From Lysobacterales bacterium (GTDB lineage Bacteria > Pseudomonadota > Gammaproteobacteria > Xanthomonadales > Xanthomonadaceae), in the NCBI GenBank assembly GCA_016718605.1, contig JADKCY010000003.1:1302001-1366000 (forward strand): a stretch of DNA of 64,000 nt, read 5' to 3'. A program made the position numbers and the translations under genes. The notes below the pieces were generated by a model, which saw only the letters and a list, made by a program, of their open reading frames with translations, was not told the DNA's origin and did no database searches. Shown one piece after another: positions 44,257 to 53,162 of the stretch. Each line of letters begins with the position of its first letter. Position 1 is the first letter of the stretch.

Positions 44257-47097
44257 ATGCGAATGACGTTGCGTGTGGGGTTCGGGTTTGGCGCGGCACT
44301 GATTGGTTTGGCGGCAGACACCGCGCTGGCGCAAACTGTGGAGCTGCAGCCGCTTGGGAGTTACGCCTCCGGAAGCACCGCGGGAGCCGAGATCGTCGCT
44401 CATGATCCCATCGGTCAACGTCTGTACGTCACCCATGGTGCGCTGAATCGTATCGATGTGGTCAGCATCGCAGACCCAACCCAGCCGACGCTGGCAAGCA
44501 GCATCGACATGGCGCCCTATGGTGCCAGCCTCACTAGCGTCGCCGTGCGCGACGGCCTGCTGGCGGCTGCAGTGGCCAATGCCAACGGCGCGGCCCGTGG
44601 CAGTCTGGTGGTCTTTGGCACCGGCGGCGAGATTCGACGGATCTTCGAAGCGGGCGTACTGCCCGACCACGTCAGCTTCAGCGCCGATGGCCGCTACCTG
44701 CTGGTCGCCAATGAGGGCGAGCCAGTGGGTGCCGAGGGTGATCCAGATTTCGTCGACCCACGCGGTTCGATCACCCTGGTCGACCTCAATGGTGGGCTCG
44801 ACAAGGCGGTCGCTGTGCAGATTGGTTTCGAGACCTTTGATGGCCGCGAGGATGAGCTTCGCGCGCGCGGCGTGCGCATTTTCGCGGGCCGCAGTGCTAG
44901 CCGCGATCTGGAGCCGGAGTACATCGCTGCAGGTCCAAGCGGAACGCAAGCATTGGTCAGTCTGCAGGAAGCCAACGCCTTCGCCGTGCTCGATCTGACG
45001 AGCCGCAGCATCGTCGACATCGTGGCGGCTGGCCTCAAGGAGCATGGCCGCGGGATGCCACAGGTCAGCGTGCACGACTTCCCGCCACTGCCGGTACTCG
45101 GCACCACGGCGGGCGGTCAGGACATTCTGCTCGGCGGCTTCTCTGGACTGTGGTTTGAGGGCGAAGATGTCGACGGCGTGTTGCGCTTTGCTGCGGTGCC
45201 CGATCGCGGCCCCAACGGCGAGCCGACTCAGGCCGATGGGGACGCGGCGCTGGAACGGCCGTTCGTGCTGCCGAACTATCAGCCTCGCGTGGTCCGCTTC
45301 CGCTTCGACCCAGCCTCAGAGGCGATCACCCTCGACCCGCTGCCGGTGCTGCTGACCCGCGACGACGGCGTTACACCGTTGACTGGCTTGCCCAACATCG
45401 CGGGCGTGGACGAGGAGCCGATCGATCTCAATGGCACCGTGCTGCCCTATGACCCGCTGGGTGCCGATATCGAGGGTCTGGTGATTGCGCCGAATGGCGA
45501 CATGTGGATGGTCGACGAATACCGCCCGGCAATCTACCGCTTCAACGCCAGCGGCCGTCTGCTCAATCGCTATGTGGCGACCGGCAGCGGCGCCCTTGGT
45601 GGTCAGGCTCCGGGCTTTTACGGCGAGGAAACGTTGCCTTCGGAATACTCGACCCGGCGCGCCAACCGCGGCTTCGAAGCGATGGCGCTCGACACTAACT
45701 CAGGCCTGCTGTTCGCCTTCATCCAGACCCCGTTGGCGAATCCCAACACCGCGGCAAGCAACGCCTCGCGAGTGATCCGCATGCTCGGCATCGATCCTGC
45801 CGACGGCAGTGTGGAGGCCGAATACGTCTACCTGCTCGACAAAGCGCCGTTCACGCAGCAGACCACGGACAAGATCGGCGATGCCGTCTACGACGCCGCG
45901 CGCAACAGTTTCTACATCGTCGAGCGCGACGACTCCACGGAGCGCTTTGGCAAGAAGCTGCTGTTCGAATTCAGCTTGCAGGGTGCGACCAATCTGCGTG
46001 CGAATGGTGCACCGAGCCTGCTGCCAAACCTGACTCTGGAACAGCACACGCCGGCCCAGTTGCGTACAGCCGGTATCCGTCCGCTGGCCAAGCGCAAGGT
46101 GGCGAACCTGCCCTCGCTGGGCTACTTCGCGGGCGACAAGCTGGAAGGGCTGACACTACTGCCTGACGGTAGTCTGGCCGTGCTCAACGACAATGACTTC
46201 GGTATCGCGCCCCTGCCGATCCCGCTGGATGGCACGGTGCCTCTGGACGTTGAGCCGACGCCGGTGCAGCTCGGCATCCTGCGATTCGCGTTGGGCAGCG
46301 GGCTGGATGCCTCTGACCGTGACGGTCCCGCCATCAACATCCGCAATTGGCCGGTGTTTGGCATGCACATGCCGGATTCGATCGCCCGCTTCGAGGTCGA
46401 GGGCGAGGCCTTTTATGCGAGCGCTGGCGAAGGCGACGACCGTGGCGAGGTTGCCCGCATCAGCAGTCTGGCGCTCGATACCGGGGTATTTCCGGATGCC
46501 GCTGCCCTCAAGACCAATGCGCAAATCGGCCGCCTCAACGCCTCGACCATCGACGGCAACCTAGACGACGATCCCGAACTGGAGCGCCTGCAGGTATTGG
46601 GGAGCCGTTCGATGGCGGTGTGGGATCGGTTTGGCAACCTGGCCTACGACAGCGGCGACCTGCTGGAGCTGATCACTGCGGAGCGCTACCCAGCCAGCTT
46701 CAACAGCGACAACGAGGAAAATCAAAGTTTCGACACCCGGAGCGATAACAAGGGCCCAGAACCCGAGGCGATCGCCGTGGGCCGCACACCCGAGGGACGC
46801 ACCTACGCCTTTGTCGGGCTGGAGCGGATCGGCGGCATTGCCGTGTTCGATGTCAGCAACCCCTATGCGGTGCAATCGGTGGGCTATGCGAACCGTCGCG
46901 ACTTTTCGGTCACGGTCGACTTGGATGCCAATCCTTCGGCCGCTGGCGATCTGGGCCCTGAAGGCATTGTCTTCATCGCCGCCCCAGACAGCCCCAATGG
47001 TCGCCCGCTGATCGCTGTGGCCAACGAGATCAGCGGCACCACCACGCTGTTTCAGATCAGCGAAACGCTGTTCGCCGACGGCTTTGAAGACGAGTGA
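44257..47097 (+). CDS. Secreted esterase-like phytase / choice-of-anchor I protein
   Basis: 946 aa. The start at ATG 44257 (GGGAG at 6 bases) gives the signal peptide MRMTLRVGFGFGAALIGLAADTALAQ; longer in-frame starts lie within the acyltransferase gene. The N-terminal beta-propeller (AGAEIVAHDPIGQRLYVTHGALNRIDVVSIADP, VLPDHVSFSADGRYLLVANEGEP) and C-terminal stretch (GPEPEAIAVGRTPEGRTYAFVGLERIGGIAVFDVSNP) are typical of choice-of-anchor I proteins. The middle (residues about 260-680: DIEGLVIAPNGDMWMVDEYRPAIYRF...NRGFEAMALD...KLEGLTLLPDGSLAVLNDND) matches the esterase-like activity of phytase domain. It ends LFADGFEDE. Probably releases phosphate from extracellular esters under a PHO box. Confidence 0.8.
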   Translation: MRMTLRVGFGFGAALIGLAADTALAQTVELQPLGSYASGSTAGAEIVAHDPIGQRLYVTHGALNRIDVVSIADPTQPTLASSIDMAPYGASLTSVAVRDGLLAAAVANANGAARGSLVVFGTGGEIRRIFEAGVLPDHVSFSADGRYLLVANEGEPVGAEGDPDFVDPRGSITLVDLNGGLDKAVAVQIGFETFDGREDELRARGVRIFAGRSASRDLEPEYIAAGPSGTQALVSLQEANAFAVLDLTSRSIVDIVAAGLKEHGRGMPQVSVHDFPPLPVLGTTAGGQDILLGGFSGLWFEGEDVDGVLRFAAVPDRGPNGEPTQADGDAALERPFVLPNYQPRVVRFRFDPASEAITLDPLPVLLTRDDGVTPLTGLPNIAGVDEEPIDLNGTVLPYDPLGADIEGLVIAPNGDMWMVDEYRPAIYRFNASGRLLNRYVATGSGALGGQAPGFYGEETLPSEYSTRRANRGFEAMALDTNSGLLFAFIQTPLANPNTAASNASRVIRMLGIDPADGSVEAEYVYLLDKAPFTQQTTDKIGDAVYDAARNSFYIVERDDSTERFGKKLLFEFSLQGATNLRANGAPSLLPNLTLEQHTPAQLRTAGIRPLAKRKVANLPSLGYFAGDKLEGLTLLPDGSLAVLNDNDFGIAPLPIPLDGTVPLDVEPTPVQLGILRFALGSGLDASDRDGPAINIRNWPVFGMHMPDSIARFEVEGEAFYASAGEGDDRGEVARISSLALDTGVFPDAAALKTNAQIGRLNASTIDGNLDDDPELERLQVLGSRSMAVWDRFGNLAYDSGDLLELITAERYPASFNSDNEENQSFDTRSDNKGPEPEAIAVGRTPEGRTYAFVGLERIGGIAVFDVSNPYAVQSVGYANRRDFSVTVDLDANPSAAGDLGPEGIVFIAAPDSPNGRPLIAVANEISGTTTLFQISETLFADGFEDE

Positions 47098-47107
47098 GTC
47101 AAGCATG

Positions 47108-47136
47108 TCGGCCTGCACATACCCTGTGCAGGCCGA
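47108..47136. terminator. Hairpin after the phytase-like gene
   Basis: TCGGCCTGCACA pairs perfectly with TGTGCAGGCCGA around the 5-base loop TACCC, 11 bases after the stop at 47097. The following CCTTGG has few T residues. It probably serves as terminator for the plus-strand gene and faces the converging SGNH-like gene. Confidence 0.7.
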
Positions 47137-47287
47137 TCCTTGGTATCGGCGTTTCGATTACCCTGCGAGAGCGCGGCCGCACGGAATCGGCCTCACCGCT
47201 GCCGCCGCTTCAGCGCTCATGTGACCTAGGGACTGCGTCGCCGCGCCCGCTCCGCCCAACGGAGGCCCAGCGCCTGCCAGTCGGGGC

Positions 47288-48778
47288 CTACTGCACATCC
47301 AGAACGATGTTGGCCCAGTTGGAAAATGCACCATCCTGATCCGCGACGCGATAGCGCACCAGGTCCGGGCCACGATAGCCATTGGTGTAGTCCAGATCGA
47401 CCGTCCAAGGGTCCAAGCTGTTCTGCACCGCCGACGTGCCATGAAACAGGGATCGATCCAGCTCGAGCGTGGACCAATTGAGCCCGCCCTCGGCGTCTTG
47501 AACCGAGGCAAACAGATTGACCTGGGCAAAGTTGGACAGCGGCGGAATCGACTGCGACTTGTTGCTGGCCACCGGCGCCGTGTTGTTGGCTCCCTGCACC
47601 CAGATACCGCGCTTGGCAACATACAGATCGCCCGACTGGCTGGTGAAGCGCGCGATGAATTCGAAGTAGCCGAGGGGCGGCTGGTAGGTGAACTCCGCGC
47701 CGGTGTGCAAGGGACTGCCATTGATGTCAGTCCACAGGATTTCGCCACTGACATCGCCGCGATCGACGTCAAAGGCAACCGCGCGGAAGGTGACTGGCTG
47801 ACCAAGCGTCACGCTGCTGTTGTGCTCGGGGGTTTGGATCGCAATGCTTGAGGGCACGCTGGATTCGGGCACATAAAAGATCGTCACCACCTCGTCGACC
47901 ACGGCCTTGAGCTGACTGCGCTCGGTGGTGTTCAGGCGCGACGCGGCAAGGCTGGAAATACTCTGGATATCCAACACACTGGTGGCGGTCAGGAACCGTG
48001 TGTAGACCAGTAGATTGAGATACTCACCTGCCGCGCTCTGGTGCGTGCTGTCTGCGCGGAGCTTTACGTGAATGCTGGGATACAACTCGCGCACCCGATC
48101 CCACGCCCGCCCGACCTGCACCGGAAACGCACGCGCACGCGCATCGGCAGCGCCCTCCACTGCCACCGCCGCACTGGGGTGTTGCGGTGAGCCCGGATCA
48201 CCCAGATAGGGCCACATGCCCTCGAACAGCACATCGGTGCCTGCCCCATGTGCCACGTTGTAGAGCAATTGCGTGGCGTTGAGATACGCCTGCGTGCTGG
48301 CAAATCCTTCGTAGTAGCCCTGCAGATTGACGATGTCGAATGCGGCATTGCCCAGTGCCTCGATCGTTGCGGGATTGGCAGCATGCGTCGAAAATTCGGC
48401 GCCACCCTGAATCGCGGTGGCATACGTCAGCGTCACGCCGCGCTCGGCCAACATGGGCTTGAGCCGTTCCGGCAAGGGGCCGAGCGAATAGTTGTTGTAG
48501 TCCGGCGGCGTGTTGGTCAGCGAATTGCCTATCCACAACATGTGAATGCTGCTGCCCGGCTGCAAACCGGCGGTATCACAGGATTCCAGACTGTCGCGAA
48601 AAATCAGCCCCGGGTAAGGCGTCAGCCCGCAATCCGCCTCCACACTGCTGACCATCATCAGACTACCGACCACCATAGCAACCCGACGCGATGCCGCAAG
48701 CAGACGCGCCCACAGGCCTGTCGGTGCGGACCGTCGGGGATCGAAATCGGGCAATGGTGAGGCGTGCAAGCGAGTCAT
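47288..48778 (-). CDS. Secreted SGNH-like protein with Ig-like C-terminal part
   Basis: 496 aa from ATG 48778. A long N-terminus with an export signal (LLAASRRVAMVVGSLMMVSSVEA) leads to CGLTPYPGLIFRDSLESCD. Then comes an SGNH-hydrolase-like fold: SIHMLWIGNSLTNTPPDYNN contains a GNS block (normally GDS), and HQSAAGEYLNLLVYTRFL near residue 255 resembles block V D/S-x-x-H. Two Ig/cadherin-like segments follow (ITPEHNSSVTLGQPVTFRAVAFDVD..., APVASNKSQSIPPLSNFAQVNLFASVQDAEGG). The hydrolase role is likely but the catalytic Ser context is variant. It converges on the phytase-like gene. Confidence 0.6.
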   Translation of the reverse strand: MTRLHASPLPDFDPRRSAPTGLWARLLAASRRVAMVVGSLMMVSSVEADCGLTPYPGLIFRDSLESCDTAGLQPGSSIHMLWIGNSLTNTPPDYNNYSLGPLPERLKPMLAERGVTLTYATAIQGGAEFSTHAANPATIEALGNAAFDIVNLQGYYEGFASTQAYLNATQLLYNVAHGAGTDVLFEGMWPYLGDPGSPQHPSAAVAVEGAADARARAFPVQVGRAWDRVRELYPSIHVKLRADSTHQSAAGEYLNLLVYTRFLTATSVLDIQSISSLAASRLNTTERSQLKAVVDEVVTIFYVPESSVPSSIAIQTPEHNSSVTLGQPVTFRAVAFDVDRGDVSGEILWTDINGSPLHTGAEFTYQPPLGYFEFIARFTSQSGDLYVAKRGIWVQGANNTAPVASNKSQSIPPLSNFAQVNLFASVQDAEGGLNWSTLELDRSLFHGTSAVQNSLDPWTVDLDYTNGYRGPDLVRYRVADQDGAFSNWANIVLDVQ

Positions 48779-49018
48779 ACGCAAAGCCTGTGCAAAATCG
48801 GCGCCGGAACACGGTAGCGTTCTCAACATGTTCCGCGCTGCAGGCGGCCGAAAACCGTGAACAAGGGGTGCAAATTTTTGTTTTTCTAGGGGTTTTTGTC
48901 CAGCGCCAGCCGATGGCAAGGCATTTTTGCCGACAAATGCGATGGCCAGCACACGCGTTTCCTGCCCAAGCGCACAATCCGTTGTCACAATGCGCCACTT
49001 CTTGTTGTGGAACGGTTT

Positions 49019-49573
49019 ATGTCTGTCAACGATGCCACCATCGAAACCACCGTCCTGCGCTGGCTGGAGCGCGCGGTGATCGGATTGAACCTGTGCCCCT
49101 TTGCGCGCGCGCCGCATGTCGCGGGTCGTATCCGCATCGCCATCAGCCGGGCGACCGACGTGGATGGTCTGCTCGGCGATCTCAGTCACGAACTGATGCG
49201 CCTGAAGGCCACCCCGGAAGACGTTGTGGAAACCACCTTGCTAGTGCATCCCGAGGTCCTGCAGGACTTTCTGGATTTCAACGACTTTCTTGACGTGGCG
49301 GATGCGACGCTGGAAGCACTGGATCTGGATGGTGAACTGCAGGTCGCGAGCTTTCATCCGGACTATCAGTTTGCCGACAGCGGTCCGGATGACATCGAGA
49401 ACTTCAGCAATCGGGCGCCCTACCCGATTCTGCATCTGCTGCGCGAAAGCAGCATCGAGCGCGTGGTGGATGCCATCGAAGACCCGGACTTGATCTATCA
49501 GCGCAATATGGAAACCCTGCGCAAGTTGGGCCGCGCGGGTTGGGATGCACTGTGGACGGAGGTGACACCGTGA
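49019..49573 (+). CDS. DUF1415 family protein
   Basis: 184 aa. The pattern T-x-x-W-L-E-R-A-V-I-G-L-N-L-C-P-F-A (residues about 10-28) is the DUF1415 signature. Further blocks are ETTLLVHPEVLQDFLDFNDFLD, VASFHPDYQFADSGPDDIENFSNRAPYPILHLLRE and DPDLIYQRNMETLRKLG. Its biochemical role is unknown. A conserved Cys in LNLCPFA and the HPDYxF block suggest a possible metal or redox site. Its stop overlaps the rluF GTG start (GTGA), so the two are coupled. Confidence 0.88.
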   Translation: MSVNDATIETTVLRWLERAVIGLNLCPFARAPHVAGRIRIAISRATDVDGLLGDLSHELMRLKATPEDVVETTLLVHPEVLQDFLDFNDFLDVADATLEALDLDGELQVASFHPDYQFADSGPDDIENFSNRAPYPILHLLRESSIERVVDAIEDPDLIYQRNMETLRKLGRAGWDALWTEVTP

Positions 49574-50319
49574 GCGAGTCGCATGACCTCGACAATGCCT
49601 TGCGCCTCAACAAGCGCATCAGCGATACCGGATTGTGTTCGCGCCGCGAGGCCGACGCACTGATCGTCGCCGGCCGGGTCAGCGTCAACGGTGTGATCGC
49701 ACAGCTCGGTGACACGCTGAGCGCGGACGCGCTGGTGGAAGTGGATGGCGAGCCGCTGCGTGAACGCCCTCGCGCCAACAAGCCCAACGCGCGCCAGCAC
49801 ATCTACATCGCGCTCAACAAGCCGGTTGGCATCACTTGCACGACGGACACCTCGATCAAGGGCAACATCGTCGATTTCGTTGGTCACGAGCAACGCATTT
49901 TTCCGATTGGTCGACTCGACAAGGACAGCGAGGGGCTGATCCTGCTGACCAGCAATGGCGACATCGTCAACGAGATCCTGCGCGCTGAAAACCGCCATGA
50001 AAAAGAGTATCTGGTGGGGGTCAATCATGCGGTGACGCCCGAGTTTCTGACCGGTATGGCACGTGGCGTACGGATTCATGGTCAAGTCACACTGCCTTGC
50101 CGAACACGCAAGATCGCCAAATTCGGTTTTTCGATCACCCTGACGCAAGGCCTCAACCGGCAGATTCGTTTGATGGCCGCTGCCTTCGACTATCGTGTCA
50201 ATCAACTGCGTCGCGTACGCATCGACAACATCAAGCTCGGCGCCTTGAAACCCGGCCAGTGGCGCAACCTCAGCGATGTGGAGCTGCGCGGCTTGCTGCC
50301 AGGGCGAACGAAATTCTGA
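49570..50319 (+). CDS. rluF: 23S rRNA pseudouridine synthase RluF
   Basis: 249 aa from the GTG at 49570. An S4 RNA-binding domain (LRLNKRISDTGLCSRREADALIVAGRVSVNGVIAQLGD, residues 8-70) precedes the RsuA/RluB/E/F catalytic domain with HIYIALNKPVGITCTTD and the active-site motif IGRLDKDSEGLILLTSNGD (Asp in GRLD). The downstream KEYLVGV...LTQGLNRQIRLMAAAFDYRVNQLRRVRI is characteristic. The GRLDKDSEGL-N-G-D form and length point to RluF (U2604) over RluB or RluE. Confidence 0.85.
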   Translation: MSESHDLDNALRLNKRISDTGLCSRREADALIVAGRVSVNGVIAQLGDTLSADALVEVDGEPLRERPRANKPNARQHIYIALNKPVGITCTTDTSIKGNIVDFVGHEQRIFPIGRLDKDSEGLILLTSNGDIVNEILRAENRHEKEYLVGVNHAVTPEFLTGMARGVRIHGQVTLPCRTRKIAKFGFSITLTQGLNRQIRLMAAAFDYRVNQLRRVRIDNIKLGALKPGQWRNLSDVELRGLLPGRTKF

Positions 50320-50340
50320 GCACTTGACCAAGGCCACGCA

Positions 50341-52236
50341 GTGAACACCGACGCCCCCCAGACTTCGCAATTCGACCTGTTGCGGCAACGGCGTTTTCTG
50401 CCGTTTTTCCTGACTCAGGCACTCGGCGCGTTCAACGACAATCTGTTCCGCAATGCCCTATTGGTGATGCTCACCTACCGCATCGCGGGCATCGATGCCG
50501 CACAGGCCGGCGTGTATGCCAACGTCGCGGCGGCACTGTTCATCCTGCCGTTTTTCCTGTTTTCGGCAATGGCTGGGCAGTGGGCCGAAAAGTATGAAAA
50601 GGCGCGCTTGATCCGCTGGATCAAACTGGCCGAGATTCCGATCATGGTGCTTGGCGTGCTCGGCTTTTATCTGCAGTCCGTGCCCTTTCTGCTCGGCGTA
50701 CTGTTTCTGATGGGCACCCAATCGGCAGTCTTCGGGCCGCTCAAGTACGCCCTGATGCCGCAACACCTCAAGTCTTGGGAGTTGGTCGGCGGCAATGCCT
50801 GGGTCGAAACCGGCACCTTTCTGGCCATCTTGCTTGGCACCTTGGCAGGAGGCGTCTTGGTTGGCCTCCCGAATGGCGACCTGTGGGTGGCCATCAGCAT
50901 CGTCGGGCTGGCTGTCCTCGGCTACCTCAGTGCGCGCCAGATTCCGCTCGCGCCGCCCACCGCGCCAGATCTGATCCTCAATCCAAACCCCTTCAGCGAG
51001 ATCGCGAACACCTTGCGCAGTCTGAAGGGCCGCACGGCGGTGCTCAATTCGGTCCTTGGGGTCAGCTGGTTTTGGTTCTTCGGGGCAATGGTCCTGGCGC
51101 AATTACCGGTGTATGCCCGCGACTATCTCGGTGGCGGCGAACAAGTCGCGCCACTGGTGTTGGCGGTGTTTTCGTTCGGAATCGGAATTGGCTCGTTGCT
51201 GTGTGAACGCCTGTCCGGGCACAAGATCGAGATCGGTCTGGTGCCGCTGGGCGCCATTGGCCTGACCGTTTTCGGTGTTGATCTGTACTTCGCCCGACCG
51301 GACGCGGTGGACGTCCATGGGCTGGCAGTGATGGCCTTCATCGCCAGCGACGGTGCGTGGCGCATCCTGCTTGATCTGGCAATGATCGGTGTGTTTGGTG
51401 GCTTCTACATTGTTCCCTTGTTTGCACTAATCCAATCGCGCTCACCACGGGAAGATGTCTCACGCGTGATCGCCGCCAACAATCTGCTCAACGCCTTGTT
51501 CATGGTCGTCGCCTCGGGATTGGCACTGGCCTTGTTTGCGCTTGGCCTCAATGTGCCCGAAGTCTTGCTGGTGACGGCCATCCTCAATGCTCTGGTGGCT
51601 GCGCATATCTTCCGGCTAGTACCCGAATTCCTGATGCGTTTCATCAGCTGGGTGATCATCAGTGTGTTGTATCGACTACGTGTCGCTGGGGTCGAGCGGG
51701 TTCCCGAAGAGGGCGCAGCACTGATCGTCTGCAACCACGTCAGCTTCATGGACGCCCTGCTGGTGATGGGCTCGGTACGACGTCCGATTCGCTTTGTCAT
51801 GTACTACAAGATCTTCAAGATTCCACTGCTCAATTTCATCTTCCGGCACGCCAAGGCGATTCCGATTGCGGGTGCCAAGGAAGACCCCGAACTGATGGCG
51901 CGTGCTTTCGAGCAGATCGATGCCGCACTGGCGGCGGGTGAGCTGGTCGGTATCTTTCCCGAAGGCCAGATCACGCGCGATGGCGAGTTCAATACCTTCC
52001 GCACCGGGGTGGAGAAAATTCTGGCGCGTCGTCCCGTGCCAGTGGTGCCAATGGCGCTGCGTGGCATGTGGGGCAGTCTGTTCAGCCGCCGCGACTCGGC
52101 GTTACACCGGATGCGTCTGCCCAGACGGTTTCGCGCGCACATCGAATTGGCGATTGGCACGCCGGTTGCGCCCCCGCAGGCTAGCGCCGCAGCACTTGAG
52201 ATCGCCGTCCGCGAGTTGCGCGGCGACCGGGCCTGA
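50341..52236 (+). CDS. MFS transporter fused to 1-acylglycerol-3-phosphate O-acyltransferase
   Basis: 631 aa from GTG 50341. Residues 1-420 form an MFS permease with 11-12 helices (LTQALGAFNDNLFRNALLVMLTYRIAG is the lysophospholipid-transporter LplT signature). After a short linker, residues about 425-631 form a PlsC domain with the N-H-x4-D motif in CNHVSFMDALLVMG, FPEGQITRDGEFNTFRTG and VPVVPMALRGMWGS. The fusion imports or flips lysophospholipids and re-acylates them at the inner membrane. It corresponds to the LplT-Aas pair but lacks the C-terminal acyl-ACP synthetase module of Aas. Confidence 0.88.
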   Translation: MNTDAPQTSQFDLLRQRRFLPFFLTQALGAFNDNLFRNALLVMLTYRIAGIDAAQAGVYANVAAALFILPFFLFSAMAGQWAEKYEKARLIRWIKLAEIPIMVLGVLGFYLQSVPFLLGVLFLMGTQSAVFGPLKYALMPQHLKSWELVGGNAWVETGTFLAILLGTLAGGVLVGLPNGDLWVAISIVGLAVLGYLSARQIPLAPPTAPDLILNPNPFSEIANTLRSLKGRTAVLNSVLGVSWFWFFGAMVLAQLPVYARDYLGGGEQVAPLVLAVFSFGIGIGSLLCERLSGHKIEIGLVPLGAIGLTVFGVDLYFARPDAVDVHGLAVMAFIASDGAWRILLDLAMIGVFGGFYIVPLFALIQSRSPREDVSRVIAANNLLNALFMVVASGLALALFALGLNVPEVLLVTAILNALVAAHIFRLVPEFLMRFISWVIISVLYRLRVAGVERVPEEGAALIVCNHVSFMDALLVMGSVRRPIRFVMYYKIFKIPLLNFIFRHAKAIPIAGAKEDPELMARAFEQIDAALAAGELVGIFPEGQITRDGEFNTFRTGVEKILARRPVPVVPMALRGMWGSLFSRRDSALHRMRLPRRFRAHIELAIGTPVAPPQASAAALEIAVRELRGDRA

Positions 52237-52239
52237 GCC

Positions 52240-53121
52240 TCAGTTCACAAACCCGGCCAGCACGAACAAGGCCAGCACGCAGAGCCATGCCAGCAAGACG
52301 CGCCAGACCAAACTCATGGCATCACGCAGCTCACGTAGCGCCGGCGCAATGTCCTGCAATTCACCCTCTTCGGCCGCTTCGACCAAATCTGCGCGCACAC
52401 TGGCACGTGCGGCCGCATCCAGATAGCCAAGATCCAGCACCCACCAACCTTCACCGCGGGCGGCATGCCAATCGCGCCACGCGCTGACCACCGCATCGAA
52501 ATGCGCCACCAGCGCCAAGGCCAACACCATCAACTGCGCGGCCGGCCAATCAAGTGCCGCACGCCATTGGCTCAGCAGGTTCTGCTGCAGTTCGCCTAAC
52601 CCTTGACGATGCTGGTGATAGATCACGATCAAACGGTAGGTCAAGGCGCCAAACGGTCCCAGCAACAGAAACCAGAACAGCACACCGAACCAGCGGCTGA
52701 GCGCCTGACGGAACACGGCGTGGACCAAGCTGGTGCCTTCGCAACGCAAGTCGTCATCGGCACAGAGCTGCTTCATCGCCAGTGCGCGAGTCTCCTCATC
52801 GGCGGCGCTGGCCACGGCCTCGACATCCAGATCGAGATCCCTGGGTCCCCAGCAGAAGAACAGCACACCGAGCGCGAGCAGAAATGCCGGCAAACCGAAC
52901 AACCATTCACTGGCAAACCACTGCAGCACCGCAATGGCACCCAGGGGCAAGACCAAGGGCAGCAAAAAACTCCACCGCGATGCCGCTTCGCGTGCGCCGA
53001 GACTGGCACCGCGATCACCTAACCACTGTCCCACGGCGGCGTGCTGCCGCAAACCCTGCGCGGCAGGTGCCAAGTGGTCGAGCAGCAGGGAAAAGACGAC
53101 GGCAAACAGAGCGGCGGACAT
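52240..53121 (-). CDS. ampE: AmpE-like inner-membrane protein
   Basis: 293 aa of the CobD/CbiB-related AmpE family, with about four membrane segments (SAALFAVVFSLLLDHLAP, WSFLLPLVLPLGAIAVL, LPAFLLALGVLFFCWGPRDLDLDVEAV, FGVLFWFLLLGPFGALTYRLIV) and a hydrophobic C-terminus. FCWGPRDL is a typical AmpE motif. In enterobacteria AmpE is the membrane partner gene of ampD in beta-lactamase signalling. Here no ampD adjoins; it follows nudC on the same strand after 41 bases and converges with the MFS-acyltransferase gene, 3 bases apart. Confidence 0.8.
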   Translation of the reverse strand: MSAALFAVVFSLLLDHLAPAAQGLRQHAAVGQWLGDRGASLGAREAASRWSFLLPLVLPLGAIAVLQWFASEWLFGLPAFLLALGVLFFCWGPRDLDLDVEAVASAADEETRALAMKQLCADDDLRCEGTSLVHAVFRQALSRWFGVLFWFLLLGPFGALTYRLIVIYHQHRQGLGELQQNLLSQWRAALDWPAAQLMVLALALVAHFDAVVSAWRDWHAARGEGWWVLDLGYLDAAARASVRADLVEAAEEGELQDIAPALRELRDAMSLVWRVLLAWLCVLALFVLAGFVN

Positions 53122-53162
53122 ACGCGCGAACCAGTCAGCAGGAAGTGCTCAGGGTGGTGGAA

